Assembly (NCBI GenBank): GCA_905182995.1
Contig: CAJJDP010000130.1
Coordinates: 124,001 to 188,000, forward strand
Length of the DNA stretch: 64,000 nt
Reading direction: 5' to 3'
Source: Paramecium octaurelia
Taxonomy: Eukaryota > Ciliophora > Oligohymenophorea > Peniculida > Parameciidae
Shown here: piece by piece, positions 35,904 to 48,783 of the stretch
Layout: the number at the start of each line of letters is the position of its first letter
Numbering within the stretch: position 1 is the stretch's first letter
Program-made: the position numbers and the translations under genes
The notes under the pieces: model-generated
The model's input: the letters and a program-made list of their open reading frames with translations, nothing else
Told to the model about the DNA's origin: nothing
Databases searched by the model: none

Positions 35904-38900
35904 TCAATTTGCTTCATATATTCTAAAGTATTTTTTTTCATTTCCTATTAAATAAAATTAATTGTATTTATTTTATCTCCAAATCTCAATACTTTCTTTT
36001 ACGATCTTCTGAAGTTTTTTTTTTTTTTTCTCTGCATCATTTGATACTTCCTCCTATCCATCATCTCCCTCAATTATATTGTATATTCTTAATCCATATC
36101 CTTTTTTTTGTAATAGTGTTTTAATTTAATTCAAATATTTTACCAAAACAAAGTGAAGAAATGAGAGGAAAAATGCCAAATTGATGATGTATAAACTAAT
36201 AATTGCAGCATAATTAATACTACTCCAATCTTAGTTAAATAAAAAGGCTGAAAAAATATAAGAAGCAAAAACGACGAAATCAGATAAGTTTTGCCATCTA
36301 TTATTTTATTTGGATGTATAAGGATATGTTTTTTGATAATTGAAAATATTCCAAATTGTTTTTCTCATAACAATAATAAAAACCAAAGGTATTATTGAAT
36401 TCTAAATATATAATAATTTCTTACTAACTTTTCATTAAAGGATATCAAAACAAAGATTACCAACTTAATTTGTCTAAATATGAATTCATGCAATAAAGCT
36501 CTTTTGCTAAAAAATGAGTACATGATTCCCCAATTTATTAAAATGCGCGTTTACTTACATTTTCTCGTTCTATATAGGTAAATATAGAAGTAAACACACA
36601 CAAGGACAGGTGTTAAAGTGATTAAAGTTAAAAATAAAATCACAAAAGCTTATTTCGAATCATAATTGTCCTCAAATTGATAGGATAAATTTGCATAAAT
36701 GTATTTGGATCCTGATATTACTCGATAATATAATATTTAAACTAGTTCAATTATGTAGCTTGGTTAAAAATAAATAAAAACGAGTATCAGAAAATTTTAA
36801 ACTGAGAATCTAAATATACAATGCAACCTTTGTAATTTTTCATTATGGAACCTGCCAAAATTTTGTCTTCGTGAATAATAAATAATTAATTATAGAATAA
36901 ACGGCTAAATTATCTCTATGATTAAAGTTAAAAGACATCCACAAATTAAGATAACAAATGAATATATTAATCCTAAGTATAAGCCATCTTAAAGCAAGCA
37001 TTGCAGATGCAACTTTAAACTTTATGCTGGCATTGTAATAGAATTAAAGGCTATAAAAAAGGAAAACGCAGGGCTTTCTAAATTAGAGAATTTCATAACT
37101 GATATAAATTACATATGGCAGATAATAATTAAGAAAACTTAAGGTGTTAATTATTGCTTTTCTACTAAAGGTGGATGACCTAATACTCTCTTAAAATTCA
37201 GAAGAATATTTCTCTCCTTGCTTGCTTCTGACATCCAACCCAACGAAAGGATTATCAGAAGTTAAGTCAAAATCACAAAACCTGCTTCTACACTAATCAA
37301 ACTATCCTCGCATGATGAACAATTGGATTACCAATCTTTATAATAACTCTTTTCCCAAAAAACCATATGGATATCGCATTCCTCACAGATAGCTCCAATT
37401 GACCCTTCAGAGCAAAGTTCGTTACCAACTTAAAGTCCTCCTTTGCACTTTTCTTTCCTGCACGACTCAACTTGATCATTGTTGATTTGAGGCCTCCAAT
37501 AATCCTCATACAAATATATTTGAAATCCATGGGCTTCCTTCATTTTAGTATAGTCTTTTTCCTTACAAAAACTACTATTGCGTTACAATTAATAGAAGTT
37601 AACTGGACATTTTTCGCAAATCTCACCAAATTCATTATAGTATTCACCTAATCGGCAAAATATTGGTTAAAATTTAACAATTAATTGTAAGATCAACTAT
37701 TTATATTCCTTGAATGTATAAGGGTATACATCTATATAAATTGGTTATTTAATGTGACTACTAGTAAAGGTGAGATTAATTATTTTATTAAGGTTTGGAT
37801 TCTTACAAATTGTTAACTTTGACAACTCAAATCCTTGAAGGTCATTGTTAAAACTTCTGGTTGTATTTTTATTACTTGAAGAGATTTCGCAACTGCTATT
37901 ATTTTATTCATCTTAAGTATCTGTATAAATGTTGAGAATTGAATTTATTTAGTGTTTAACTATATGTAAATCCTTATCTAAGAAATGGATCTCGATACTT
38001 TAATTTTGATAAGTATTTAAAGTACGCCCACTCTAAAAATGTATGGGAATTGGATATAAATAAATTTCATGGGTCTAATTGGTCTAATTGGTCTAATTGG
38101 TCTAATTGGTTGGTGTTTATAAAGTCCCATTAATATAGAGGCCCATGCTTTAGGGAAATTAATTAACATTGTTCCCAAACAGAATAGCCACATTTCTTAT
38201 GATCTAACTGTCAGTTTAGCTTACATCGTTGATGTCAACTCCTAAAAGCGCTATGCAACCACCTATTGAGGCTCTATTGTCATAACAACTAATTTTAGCT
38301 AAGTTGACTCGCGATTGGCCTTGAGATTCAAAGTAAAGGAAACCTCCTTTGCCTTAGGCTACATTCTGAGTACAATACGAATTAGTAATATTAGTTGTCA
38401 ATTCGTATATTGATATTCCACACCCATGAATACAAGTATTATTTTCAGTAAATAATGATAGCACAAAAACATGAGCTTTATAGGGGGGATTGGGAGTGAC
38501 ATAGTTGAAATCGAATTGGCTTTCTAATAGTCTCTAACTTTCTTCTTGGAACGAATATAAATCTTCGGAAGGAACTATGTCTGTGTAATTGATGATTGAT
38601 TCTCTGGTCAAATTGGTTTTTAATTTGAAATTATACAATTAATCTTGAGCAGTCTATATCTTAATAAGAGACTCAGATGATATTGTAAAACAACCATAAT
38701 AACTTGTAATTGTTCCTGTGCATCTACATTGATCAATGAAAACTGACTGGACTAATAGATTATTTTAGACTCTGGTAATCTAAACTAGGCCATATATACA
38801 TTCACTACAGTGTACTTTATTTATTAAAACTCTTCTCAGAGTCAGAAATGTGGATGGTGTTATAGTGTCTATTTTCATCAACGAAGGTTAAATATTAATT

Positions 38901-41900
38901 TGAGGGAAATCCACTCTTACCTAGAGTATCTTACATATCATGCTAAGTGTTTCATTGTTACATTTCACATTGTCTAAACTAATAGTACTGATATTCGCAA
39001 ATTTTATTGTTTCGATAAGAACAGGATTCAAAATTGGTTCTATAATTTCTATCAATGGATTATATGTTAATACGTAATTTTGAACAATAATCGATTATAA
39101 ATTAATAAGTGATGAATATTTTACTGATAATAACCCCTAATAGTTTATATCTTATGAATTGATATTAATTAAAATTATTTCTCCAAAATCTTATTCAATG
39201 GCAGAAGTTCTTATTAAAAATAAATAATTCTCAACTTACTTTAATATTCCCAAAGAATCAAAAAACTGTTCCTATCTAGATTGATTGGCTTGGATATAGA
39301 TATTCTCCATTCTTGTTTATTGGGTTTGCTTGTAATTTTTGTCGTAGATAACTTTAAAGATGGCTCCACTCAAAGAGAAGCAATTTGAGAAAGTGGTTTC
39401 TTGAATCAAAGTTTATTGTTAAGATTAATAGCTTAGTATGTAAATAGCACCTCCTTCTTGTCTTGAAAAGCAATCTTCAAAGTTTGTGTTGATAATAGTC
39501 ATATTTAATTTTGACGCTTTGGAATCAACATATAGGCAACCTCCTTTTGAGCCAATAGTACTATCTAATTAAGTAGAGGATGTTTAGATTAAAGTGTTCT
39601 TTATTAATATCTAACCTTCTTTTAAAGTCTTTATGAAAATGCTTCCTCCAAATTTTGCAGTTGAATTAAAAAAGGTGCAATTCTCCACTGTAGCCTAAAA
39701 GGATATTATCTTAAGATGTCCCCCTTCATTTTGTTAGTCAGCAACTAGTACTCCTCTAGAGTATGGATCATTGTTATTAAACATTGATACATTTCTAAGA
39801 GTTTAAACACCTGATTCTAAGTGCAAGGCAGCTCCAGATCCTTGGGCCGAATTGTATCCCCATTTACTATTTGTGAGTAGCAGGTTACCCAAACTACTTT
39901 ACATGATCAATGTTGGGTTGCTGGGAGTCAAACTACCTTGTATTAACAAAAAATGTTTATTTTAGTAAAATTGCATATCGGTTAATTATACGTTTTGCTT
40001 TTAATTAGATTAAATTATAATTGCTGATGACGGGATGCCAGGTTGTGTAGTTGATACTGTGCAATATTTTACTAGGATTTATTCAAGAAAGATATTTTCT
40101 TCTGAATTTTATGTGGTCGTGTTGTATATCAGATTATTCCAAGATGATATACCTATGAATGAAGTATCCTGTGCATGCAGATTCAGCAATTCAACATTTT
40201 TTATCTTAACAGATTTGTACAGATTATTAACAAATAGACAATAATTATTTTTTATCTATAGGTTTTGAACTTGATGGCAACGGATGTTATAGAAGTAACT
40301 ATTCCAAACCATATCAACATAGAGAATCGACAAATTAGAATTCTCTTTGCTTATAAAATCTTACACATATACAAGCTAGCTCTTTTCTATTTTAATAGCA
40401 GCACTTGTTGCAGCATTCAAAATTTTGGGATCGAATCCGTCTGTTTGAATTTACAAGATTTCAATATTCCTCATTTTGATATTGACAGGGAGGTCGTAAT
40501 CATTTTTTATGGCTGATATTAAAATCAAACACTGTGGAGTTAGACAGATTACCCTTTCAAAGGTTATCTCTTCTATTAACAGTTTCAATCTCTCATGTTT
40601 AGGCTTTGATATTTTTGACAATTCATGTTAAGTCTACAGCATCCTTCCTTTTGAAGTAAACTAAGTATTATAAACATAGGATTTAGCCATTTAAATAGTA
40701 GTTATATGGAATAAGAAAGTGTGATTAACGAATGAATTTACTAGTGTGAAGTTAATTACATAGATTTGTTGCATGTTATTGAAGTTAATGATTCCTCTAG
40801 AATGGTTGAATTTAGTGTTATTTACAAATAGGTTATTAATTCTTATCAATCCGTTCAAGGTGTCATTAAACTTTGGACTTATAAAGCCTGCCCCATTTAA
40901 AAAATATACATCATTAAAACTGACTGATTAGACAAGAATCTGAAAATTAATTTAGAATTATTGTGTTAGATTAATATATTCTAAATCAAATAGAGATTGA
41001 TCTTCTATTCCCAGATCAGAAAACTTCACATCATCTAAATTCAAGTGAAAATATGGCAAAGGTATATTTGGTTCATAATTAAATCCAAACAGATTAAATG
41101 TAAAATTCGTATCCTTTAACTTCAAGTAATTTAAAGATTGAATCACAACTTGGTTTAATTGCAAATCATAAATATTTGTAAAGATAAAATAAAATGGAGT
41201 ATACTTTTTATTTAAAAGTGACATCTAACTGTAGGGTGTTGTATACAATTTTGTATTCAAATAATGTGAGTATGCAGCTTAATTTAAAATTTATACTCTT
41301 TCTAACCTTACAATTAGACCATCATTCTTTATGAATTGCAAACTGAATGGTTTTTGGAGTTTTTTAATATAAGGATACAGATCACAATCTACAGCTGGCA
41401 TCATATTGATCCCAGATATTGTGACTTTTGAAAAATATTCAAAGTAAACGTTATTTTACAAATACCAATTGATGTCATTATCATTATCTACTTTGATGTT
41501 TAATTCAATTTATTAAGCTGAAAATACCACCTTCTTAAGATCAGTTGAAAAGTATGTATCCTTTTAAAAAAAGCAGGAAGGATTAGATGAACTAAAACTG
41601 AGATTGATAATGATTTTATAAACAGCTCTAAGATTTAAATCTTCGTAAAATTTAGTTAAGTTACTAATGTATTCTTGATTATTACTAAGAAATGCTTTAC
41701 TTTCAAGGATTATGGTTACATTCTTAGATAAAGGTTTCTAGGATTAATTATTTGTTGACTAAACATTTTTTTATTCTTAAAATAGAGTGTTAATTTGCCA
41801 TACTTTATCATTATTTATTTGATATTCCTCTGAACAATCTGCTTTTACATCGATACTGATCTCTCTGTTCTTTGTTAATTCACTAAGGCATCTAGAAAAT

Positions 41901-44010
41901 GTAGTATCCATTTATTCTGGACCAACAGTGCACTTAAAGGCTAAATTGGAGTATATTTATTATTGATTAGGAGGATCATAAAATCTATTCTGCTGTTAGA
42001 TTTCCTTCTAAGTCCTTTCTCTGCATCCAATAGTATTATAAGGACAGTCAATGCAGTTGTTTCCATCACTAGAGGAACTTCTTGAATTTTTATTGATACA
42101 TTAATCACAAAAGCCTTTTTGACCCCTGGCTAAGAATATTTCACATTTATCTCCTCCTTTTTCACACTTTCGCAGATCTTCATTCAAAAAGTGACCTCTC
42201 CCTTTCACATCATTATCATCAGGTATGCATTAATAACAAAACGGACCAAGTACAGCGTTACTCTGAGAATCCTAGAGGTAAGAAGCATTGAAGCATTCTG
42301 GATGATGAACAACATTTAAGGTTAAAGTGTAACATTTCAGGCAATATCCATCTAGAGAACAAGGCTTACATTTGTTAGTTATGGTATCAACATAATAGCC
42401 AACCTTACAAATTTAGCACCGATATTACTCACCTTATTAGACACAAGATTCACATTAAGGATCCTATAAAATTTAGTCACAACCAGTCACGCATTACCAA
42501 ATTTATGATTTAGAATCGAGGGATAGAATATAACCCTATGAACATTTTCTACAATGTTTTAAATCGTAAGATCTTTCAAAAGTCAAACATCCTGGCCCTG
42601 GCTAATTTTGACTATCAAAAATCAAACATGTACCAGTTTCAGTTAAATAAAACCCATCTCTACACAGAACACACTTCTGAATAAATAAATCTATAATTTT
42701 AAATATAGATATTTATACCTTCTTATGGTTAAGCTTCAAAATTTATAGACAGAGTTGAAAACGGTACTTTGCTTTAGCTCTAAGTCTCGCTTTTGTGGCA
42801 TAACACACAATCATTTACCTTGCAATCGGTACAACTAGTCCCTATTGCATTAAATACTTAATTGTAATTTAGACACTCTCTACATCTTAACACATATTGA
42901 GATTCTAACAATTCTTGGGTTTCTTTCTCGTTTTAAGGTTCAATTATTTGACTTCGATTCTTGGAAGGGTTAATGAGTTCCTGATTAGGTAACCAATATG
43001 AATAATATTCACAAAGTGTGCATTGGATACCACATTGCACACATGATCTTCTATTCAATGAAGGTATAAACTTTATTTGAGTTAAACTTTGGCATTGTTC
43101 ACATCTCTAAGCTATTTAAAAAGCAATGAATAAGTTTTCAAAAAATTCTGTTTAATTTTCTAAAAAATCCTTTAATAATAAACCTTCTTTTTTATTATAT
43201 TTATCCCAAGAGTCGACATTCAAATCTATACCATTCTTACCGAAATAGCATGTCTTGCATTAGTCAAAACATGGGATGCAAAATGTTGATGTCGTTGTTG
43301 AATTTGCTGATTCTCTCAATATTAACTTACTAAATCCTTGATTACAAATTAAACATGTGCTTTAGTCACACGATAAACAATTCTGAGGACAAGATACACA
43401 TAATTATCTTATTTCATCAAATTCATAGCCTTCCTTACAACTTACATACATATAGTTAATGTCATTTTAGTATTCTTTTGATACTAAAAAACATTTCTAT
43501 GATTTTTCTTTACAAAAGTGATCACACCCACTGCAAATTATTGTAGAATACTATTTCTTATTTACATTTATACTTTTCCTGTCTCAGATGCCACTACATA
43601 AAACAATTCTTCAGAAGCTCTATTCTTCTTATGATAAACCGAGTTAGTTGTTGAATAAGTTACATAGTCGTAACTGCAAACTCTATTAAGATTCCTATAT
43701 AATCTTAAATTATTACCAAGTTCGACTATTATCAAGACAGTCACCGCAATATAAATTTTCCTCATTCTACATAAATGGCTAGAATGGACTAACATCTTAA
43801 AATACATAATTACCATTCCACACAAATTCGAGATCTTTAATTCATATTTTCATCATTATTCTAAGGTAATTAGAAAACAAAATGATTAGCTTTGCAATAA
43901 GTGCATTCAGCATCCATACACATAGTTTAAGCTGTTTAAGATGAGTCAGTTTCTGCATTCACCTTATACCATAATTGAAATGTCAAAACAACAATTAAGA
44001 GAATTTACAT
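35904..44010 (-). CDS. Giant cysteine-rich, beta-helix, multi-span membrane protein
   Basis: An 8.1-kb minus-strand gene, roughly 2,600 residues, with short introns (for example GTAATTATGTATTTTAAGATGTTAG near the start). It begins with a signal peptide, MQILLIVVLTFQLWYKVNA. Next come many furin-like/GCC Cys repeats (CSGCDHFCKEK, CVSCPQNCLSC, CIPCFDQCKTC). The middle third (about 38-41.5 kb) is a long Asn/Ile-rich beta-helix-like region of the pectin-lyase type. Then a Cys module CRKEKCKGG...LCSEGSIGAICEECD, and several membrane spans (FVILTQLLIILSLGW, AFSFFIAFNSIT, LIYSFVILICGCLLTLIIEI) before a lysine-rich cytoplasmic end. I recognise this layout from large ciliate surface or secretory-pathway proteins. 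Function unknown; adhesion or cell-surface sensing is an inference. The whole exon map was only spot-checked. Confidence 0.8.
38074..38109 (+). repeat. Four tandem copies of a 9-bp unit inside the giant gene
   Basis: The unit TCTAATTGG is repeated four times without change. Read on the coding (minus) strand it encodes Thr-Asn-Gln repeats in frame, so copy-number change would not break the gene. Such short in-frame repeats expand and contract by replication slippage. Confidence 0.9.
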
Positions 44011-44810
44011 TAAAATTAAAAATATGCTACCCAAATTTATTAATCAAAACTGATATTATTCTACAAGATCATGAACAAATTAGTATATTTGGCCATACGC
44101 TATTTTGAATCTGTTATTCAAGATCATTGTATATATAAAAATCAATTCTTAAATCAACAAGTACTACTTAAAAAAATAGTCTATTTAGTATCAATAACAT
44201 CCGAATCCATATCAAAATTCTACTTGAATAAATAAATAGTAATTAATCATTAATATTAATGCCAAATTCTAATGGACTTGAAGATTTTCTGATCAAAATT
44301 ATACCCTTAAGCCTAATTGAGTCAGTTAAAAAGGATTAGTGACATAAAGTAATGCTCAAACATTCATTCATAAGATACAATAATAAAAAATGATATTTTT
44401 ATGCATCTTTGAGTATATTGAACAATGATTCGAAATAAATTAAGAATATGATTAATGTATCTATAAATTTTAGATACTAACTTACTCTATTTTTATATTT
44501 GCTAATCAATTTTTAAATTTAAATTATTTTACATATAATATCTGTTTGTGATCTTGAAAAACATGACTATAATTAAATCAAAACTTAGCTAATCTCTTAA
44601 GTCATTAACTTTGATCATAACAAACGTGTTATAGTTTGAAGATTTATCTTCTCAAAATTAATAATCAATTTTAATTTCAATGAACAATTAAGATATATGA
44701 TTCTACTATGGAAGTATGAACAATTTCTCATTTATGCAAATGAAAGCAAAAACTATTAATAAATTAAATTTAGATGATAAATAATCTCAATTTTCTATTT
44801 AAATATTAAA
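44011..44810. other. AT-rich intergenic region
   Basis: About 800 bp between the giant gene's start (44010) and the stop of the RhoGAP gene. Both genes are on the minus strand, so this holds the giant gene's promoter. No protein-like frame was found on either strand. Confidence 0.5.
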
Positions 44811-46012
44811 TCATTGGCTTAATCTCATTTATTTTTCTAAAAATTCATCAATATTTTTGATCAAGGATTTAAAATGCAAAACGACTGTCTTTGCACCTTA
44901 AAGATCTAATTGATTGGCTTCTTTAGTTCTAAAAAAACATGGGGCAAACACTATTGATAAGTTATGTAGGCCCATCTAAATATAATTTAAATAATTACCT
45001 TATTTTCATTTTCAAATCCTGCAACAAATTTTATGAATTCTACTAATCTGAATACAGTTAATCTGTTCACTTTGGATAAATGAGCAAAAAATATGCTAAA
45101 CATATCTATAAATTCATTTATTGGTAATTCAGGGTTGGTATCTCTTAGAATTGCATAGATTTCAAATGGAAATATAGGATTTTTTAAATTAACTAACGTG
45201 TTTTTTAACACAGTTGCTATTACATCAGATTCTGAATGTTAAATAGCTTCATAATTTTCTTATAATAATTGTTCTACTAATTTTGTTTCTAACTCATGGG
45301 AACCTGACAATCGAAATATTCCTTCCTAACGTAAGCAATCGATATTTTATTTATAATATTTTATTATCTCCTCAAGAAATATAGGAAGACCAGACTTTCC
45401 AATTGGATAGGACTCCAAATCTCTCCCATAAAATGATTATTATTCTTGATACTCGATTTAATTGCATAAAAACTTTTAGACTGACTAGTGCAATTCAATA
45501 TCCAAGGTATCCAGAAAGGAAGTACTTGAATAATAAAATAGACATAATACTTGATTAATAAATGTACTTTATCTTTGAGTAGGCCTTTTAGTTAGAAGGG
45601 TATTGTTTTTTCCTTCTTTCCGTAATTTTAATTATTGCTAATAACAATCAACTTGTCAATTCTCTTCAATTGCGATTAATCCACCTTTCTCTTAAATAGT
45701 GATAAAAATTACTTTAGAGAATGCTTTATCAGATTCTTAACATTTTTCGCATTCATTAATCCTTCATCTTATGAACATATAATTAAGACAAAGCCTCTAT
45801 TCTTAAATCCATATTATACTTAAAAGGTCTGAATTATTGTAAATAGGATTCAAACTTCTTCGCTATTTCTTCGTAATTTTTATTATGAACAATCAAATTA
45901 TACAATAAAACATAAATGGGTTATTGGTTTTTATCGATGCCTTAAGAATATTTGAATTGAAAATACCTGCTTTTAGTAATCCTTGAATTTCGTATGATTT
46001 TCCCTAATTCAT
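44811..46012 (-). CDS. RhoGAP-domain protein with Sec14-like N-terminus
   Basis: 367 residues after four introns (26, 23, 26, 23 nt). Residues 1-140 (YVLLYNLIVHNKNYEEIAKK, GFVLIICSQDEGLMNAKNVK) resemble the CRAL-TRIO/Sec14-like region that often precedes RhoGAP domains, but less surely. The RhoGAP domain follows: PIGKSGLPIFLEEIIKYY, the arginine finger EGIFRLSGS, FPFEIYAIL, LSKVNRLTVFRLVEFI, and LHNLSIVFAPCF ending with a GAKTVVLHFKSLI helix. The catalytic Arg in GIFRLSG and the Asn in NLSIVFAP are present, so it should activate GTP hydrolysis by Rho/Rac-type GTPases. Ciliates have few Rho proteins; the target is unknown. The start MNQGKSYEIQG is the first ATG of the open frame. Confidence 0.88.
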
Positions 46013-46254
46013 TTATAACAAAATATATAAATATAGTTATCTCTTTTCGTAGTTTAAAAATGACTTCCAGAATAATTAATGAAAATTATAATCTTTAATG
46101 AATTAATTAGAAAAACTCTATAACACTTATAATAACTCTACGATGATTTTGAATACCATTTTTTATAAATATATTTTTTTATTATTATGAATTTATCAAA
46201 CAAAATCTTTACTATATTATTATATAATGTGAATAGGAAATTTTTCGTTTAAAA
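46013..46254. other. Short AT-rich spacer
   Basis: 242 bp between two minus-strand genes, very AT-rich, without a protein-like frame. It holds the promoter of the RhoGAP gene at its left end and the 3' end of the kinase gene at its right end. Confidence 0.5.
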
Positions 46255-47840
46255 TCAGTATTGCCTTTGAGTTATTTTTTGAAACTCTGTTTCTAAATTA
46301 ATAATTTAATCTAACTATTCCTTTAGACCATTGTCTAATGTTGCAGATTGCTGATTTTTGATCTTTCTCAATAGATCTTGTAATATGGATATCTCAATTT
46401 TGCTAGTGGCTGAATTTTTAATAATATCCCTTTCATTCTATGATAATTCTGAAGTAGATGATAGCATTTTGTTTATTTAATTAAATAAATGAGTTCTTAA
46501 CTTAAAAAATGCAGCATGAATCTCTTTTTGAAGGCTTAAAACTCCCTTACTTAAATCCTCCTTATTATTTTGAAGAATCAATTGATTTTTTCGTAATTTT
46601 TGCACCAACTCCGGAATATCATTATTCTAATTAATTACTGGATGAAACTCTAAAGGTCGTATGAAGACAAAGGCGAGCGCATATTCCAATTAATATTTTG
46701 CTACTAATTGGATAATATATGACAAAAAGGTATGTTATTAATTTCTCTCAATTTTCTTAACAAAATCATTGCAGACTTTGAATTGATCGTATAACACTTC
46801 CAGTAAACTTTTGATTTTTTCCAAAAATTAAATTTGATTTTCCTTTTCTTTCTTCTTCTAGAGTTATTGTTTGTTAACAGGTAAAAATAATTATTTAGAT
46901 GGACAAATCTGAGTAGTTTCTTCCATTCCTGTTTTAGTTATTTTATGAGTGAATATATATTAGAAGGAACATCTTTGAGCCTCATCATAGACAATCATCT
47001 ACTCAAGTAGTTCCTATATGACTACTGCTCTATTGAAATCAAGGGATGGAGCTATAAATCGTTTGCTTTTAAGCTGTTTTAGGCTTGCCAATAGATCTTT
47101 CCTAGTATGAGAAGGATACGGAAATTCCCCTTTATAGCAAATATTGTAAAACAGAACCCCGTAGGAAAAGATATCACATTTTGATGTGCAAACTTCGTTA
47201 AAGATCATCTGTGGTGCAGCATAATTCAATGACCCTGTTTTTGTAATTACAGACTTGTTTAAGATATCCTCGACTAACTTGCCCACTCCAAAGTCTCCTA
47301 TCTTAAGAAAAGTATTTTCTTTACTTTATATATTTTATTAGGATTCTCATTCTTAATCAATATATTTTCGGGTTTTATATCTCTATGAATAATTTTATTA
47401 TTATAAAGGTATTTCATGCCACTGATAATTTGTCTGATTATTTCAAATGCTTCCTATTCAGAATACCATTCATTAGATTTCCTTCTTTCAAATTCAGAAT
47501 CTAAATCTTCGTCACATTATTCCATTACAATATATAAAGATGTTTAATCCTTAAAAGTATCAAATGTCTATACAATATTCATACATTTAGGGCCATTAAA
47601 AGAAATACTTTAATTATAACTTTTCAGAACATCATTAATCATTTCTTCGTCAGAGCGTTTTTCGTCAATGCTTTCTTTAAATGAAATTGGTATAATCTTT
47701 ACGCAATATTTCTAATAATCATTATTATTATTTAATTTTTCACAGGCATAAACCTCCCCATATTGTCCTGATCCCAAACTTTGATTTTTATTAATTTTGT
47801 AGTAATCGTGAAATTTTCTAGGTGTTGTTTCCGACAACAT
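46255..47840 (-). CDS. Protein kinase with C-terminal coiled coil
   Basis: 520 residues after one 23-nt intron (GTAAAGAAAATACTTTTCTTAAG). Kinase domain residues about 15-275: GSGQYGEVYACEKL, CVKIIPIS (catalytic Lys), IIHRDIKPENILI, KIGDFGVGKL, NYAAPQMIFNE (APE-like APQ), CDIFSYGVLFY. The VAIK Lys, HRD and DFG motifs are intact, so it should be active. The compact lobe and the DIFSYG wording resemble the ULK/NEK-like kinases common in ciliates. The last 220 residues are a coiled coil (KQQLQKKKEKENQIQFLEKI) that probably makes it a dimer or links it to a structure. The start MLSETTPRKFHDYYKINKN places a short linker before the glycine loop. Confidence 0.88.
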
Positions 47841-48783
47841 TAATTTATTTCTAAAATAATTAATATTTTGAAATATTCAATTGTTCTGTGTTAACAATTT
47901 ATACATTATATAAAAATACCAAAAAATTTCATTTATCATTAATTGGTTTTAAGAGCTACAGCTACGACATTCACTTGGTTTATCTTTGTATTCTTCAAAA
48001 ATTTAATTCTATTACATTGGTGCGCTTTTTATTTTATAAGAAATTATAAATACTAATTAAAATTATTGTTTATTCATATTTTTAATCTTATTCTATACCT
48101 CTATTTTATGTTGCTTCATAAATATTTTAAGTTTTAATAATTTTGTTTATTATTTTTCAATAAATTAATCCTTTATGAAAAAGGTTGAAATGAGATAATG
48201 CAATGCTGATATTTTAACATAAGAAATCAATCCATTTACTCTTTCTATGTCTTTTGATGGTTCTGCGAACATAATATATTCCTTATTTTTAGATCAACCA
48301 ATTGTGAATTTAATGATTATACTATTATTATATCAAAGAAAATCAACAATATTTGATCATTCCAATCTGGATATGCTTATAAGATGAGTAAGATAATTAC
48401 AAAATTCAAAGTGAAATGTAGATTAATAAAACAGATTATATTCTATTCTGAAAAAAGGATTTATTTTTGTAATTTAGAGATTACAAATTATGTAAGCATA
48501 AATTAAAATCTAGTGATCATTAGATCTTGATGAAATGAATAGAATAGGAATCATGAATACCACTCACTTTAACCATTTATCAATCTTAATAGTTAAAATA
48601 CAGTACAATTTGAAATTACATACATTTGATGCTAGTAAGATCTCACTTTGAAGTATTTGTGTAATTGGCTTTATAACAATTTTGAACATAAGTTAGATCT
48701 ATTTTTGAAGTGCACTCGAGTCTTTCTTAACCTCAAAAATCTATAATAATTAATTATCTTACTTCCTAATTAATTAAAATATA
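47841..48783. other. AT-rich divergent intergenic region
   Basis: About 940 bp between the divergent starts at 47840 (minus) and 48784 (plus). A 65-codon plus frame at 48190-48387 (MRQCNADILTQEINPFTLSM) is the only open stretch of note and could be a small gene or remnant. Otherwise low complexity. Confidence 0.4.

Noticed and set aside
38074..38109. CRISPR-like or regulatory tandem repeat
   Set aside because: Four direct 9-bp units without spacers lie inside a coding frame as Thr-Asn-Gln; there is no array, spacer or associated gene.
44920..44945. Frameshift in the RhoGAP domain
   Set aside because: An apparent frame change came from miscounting an A-run; seven A are present and the frame through CFFRTKEANQ is intact.
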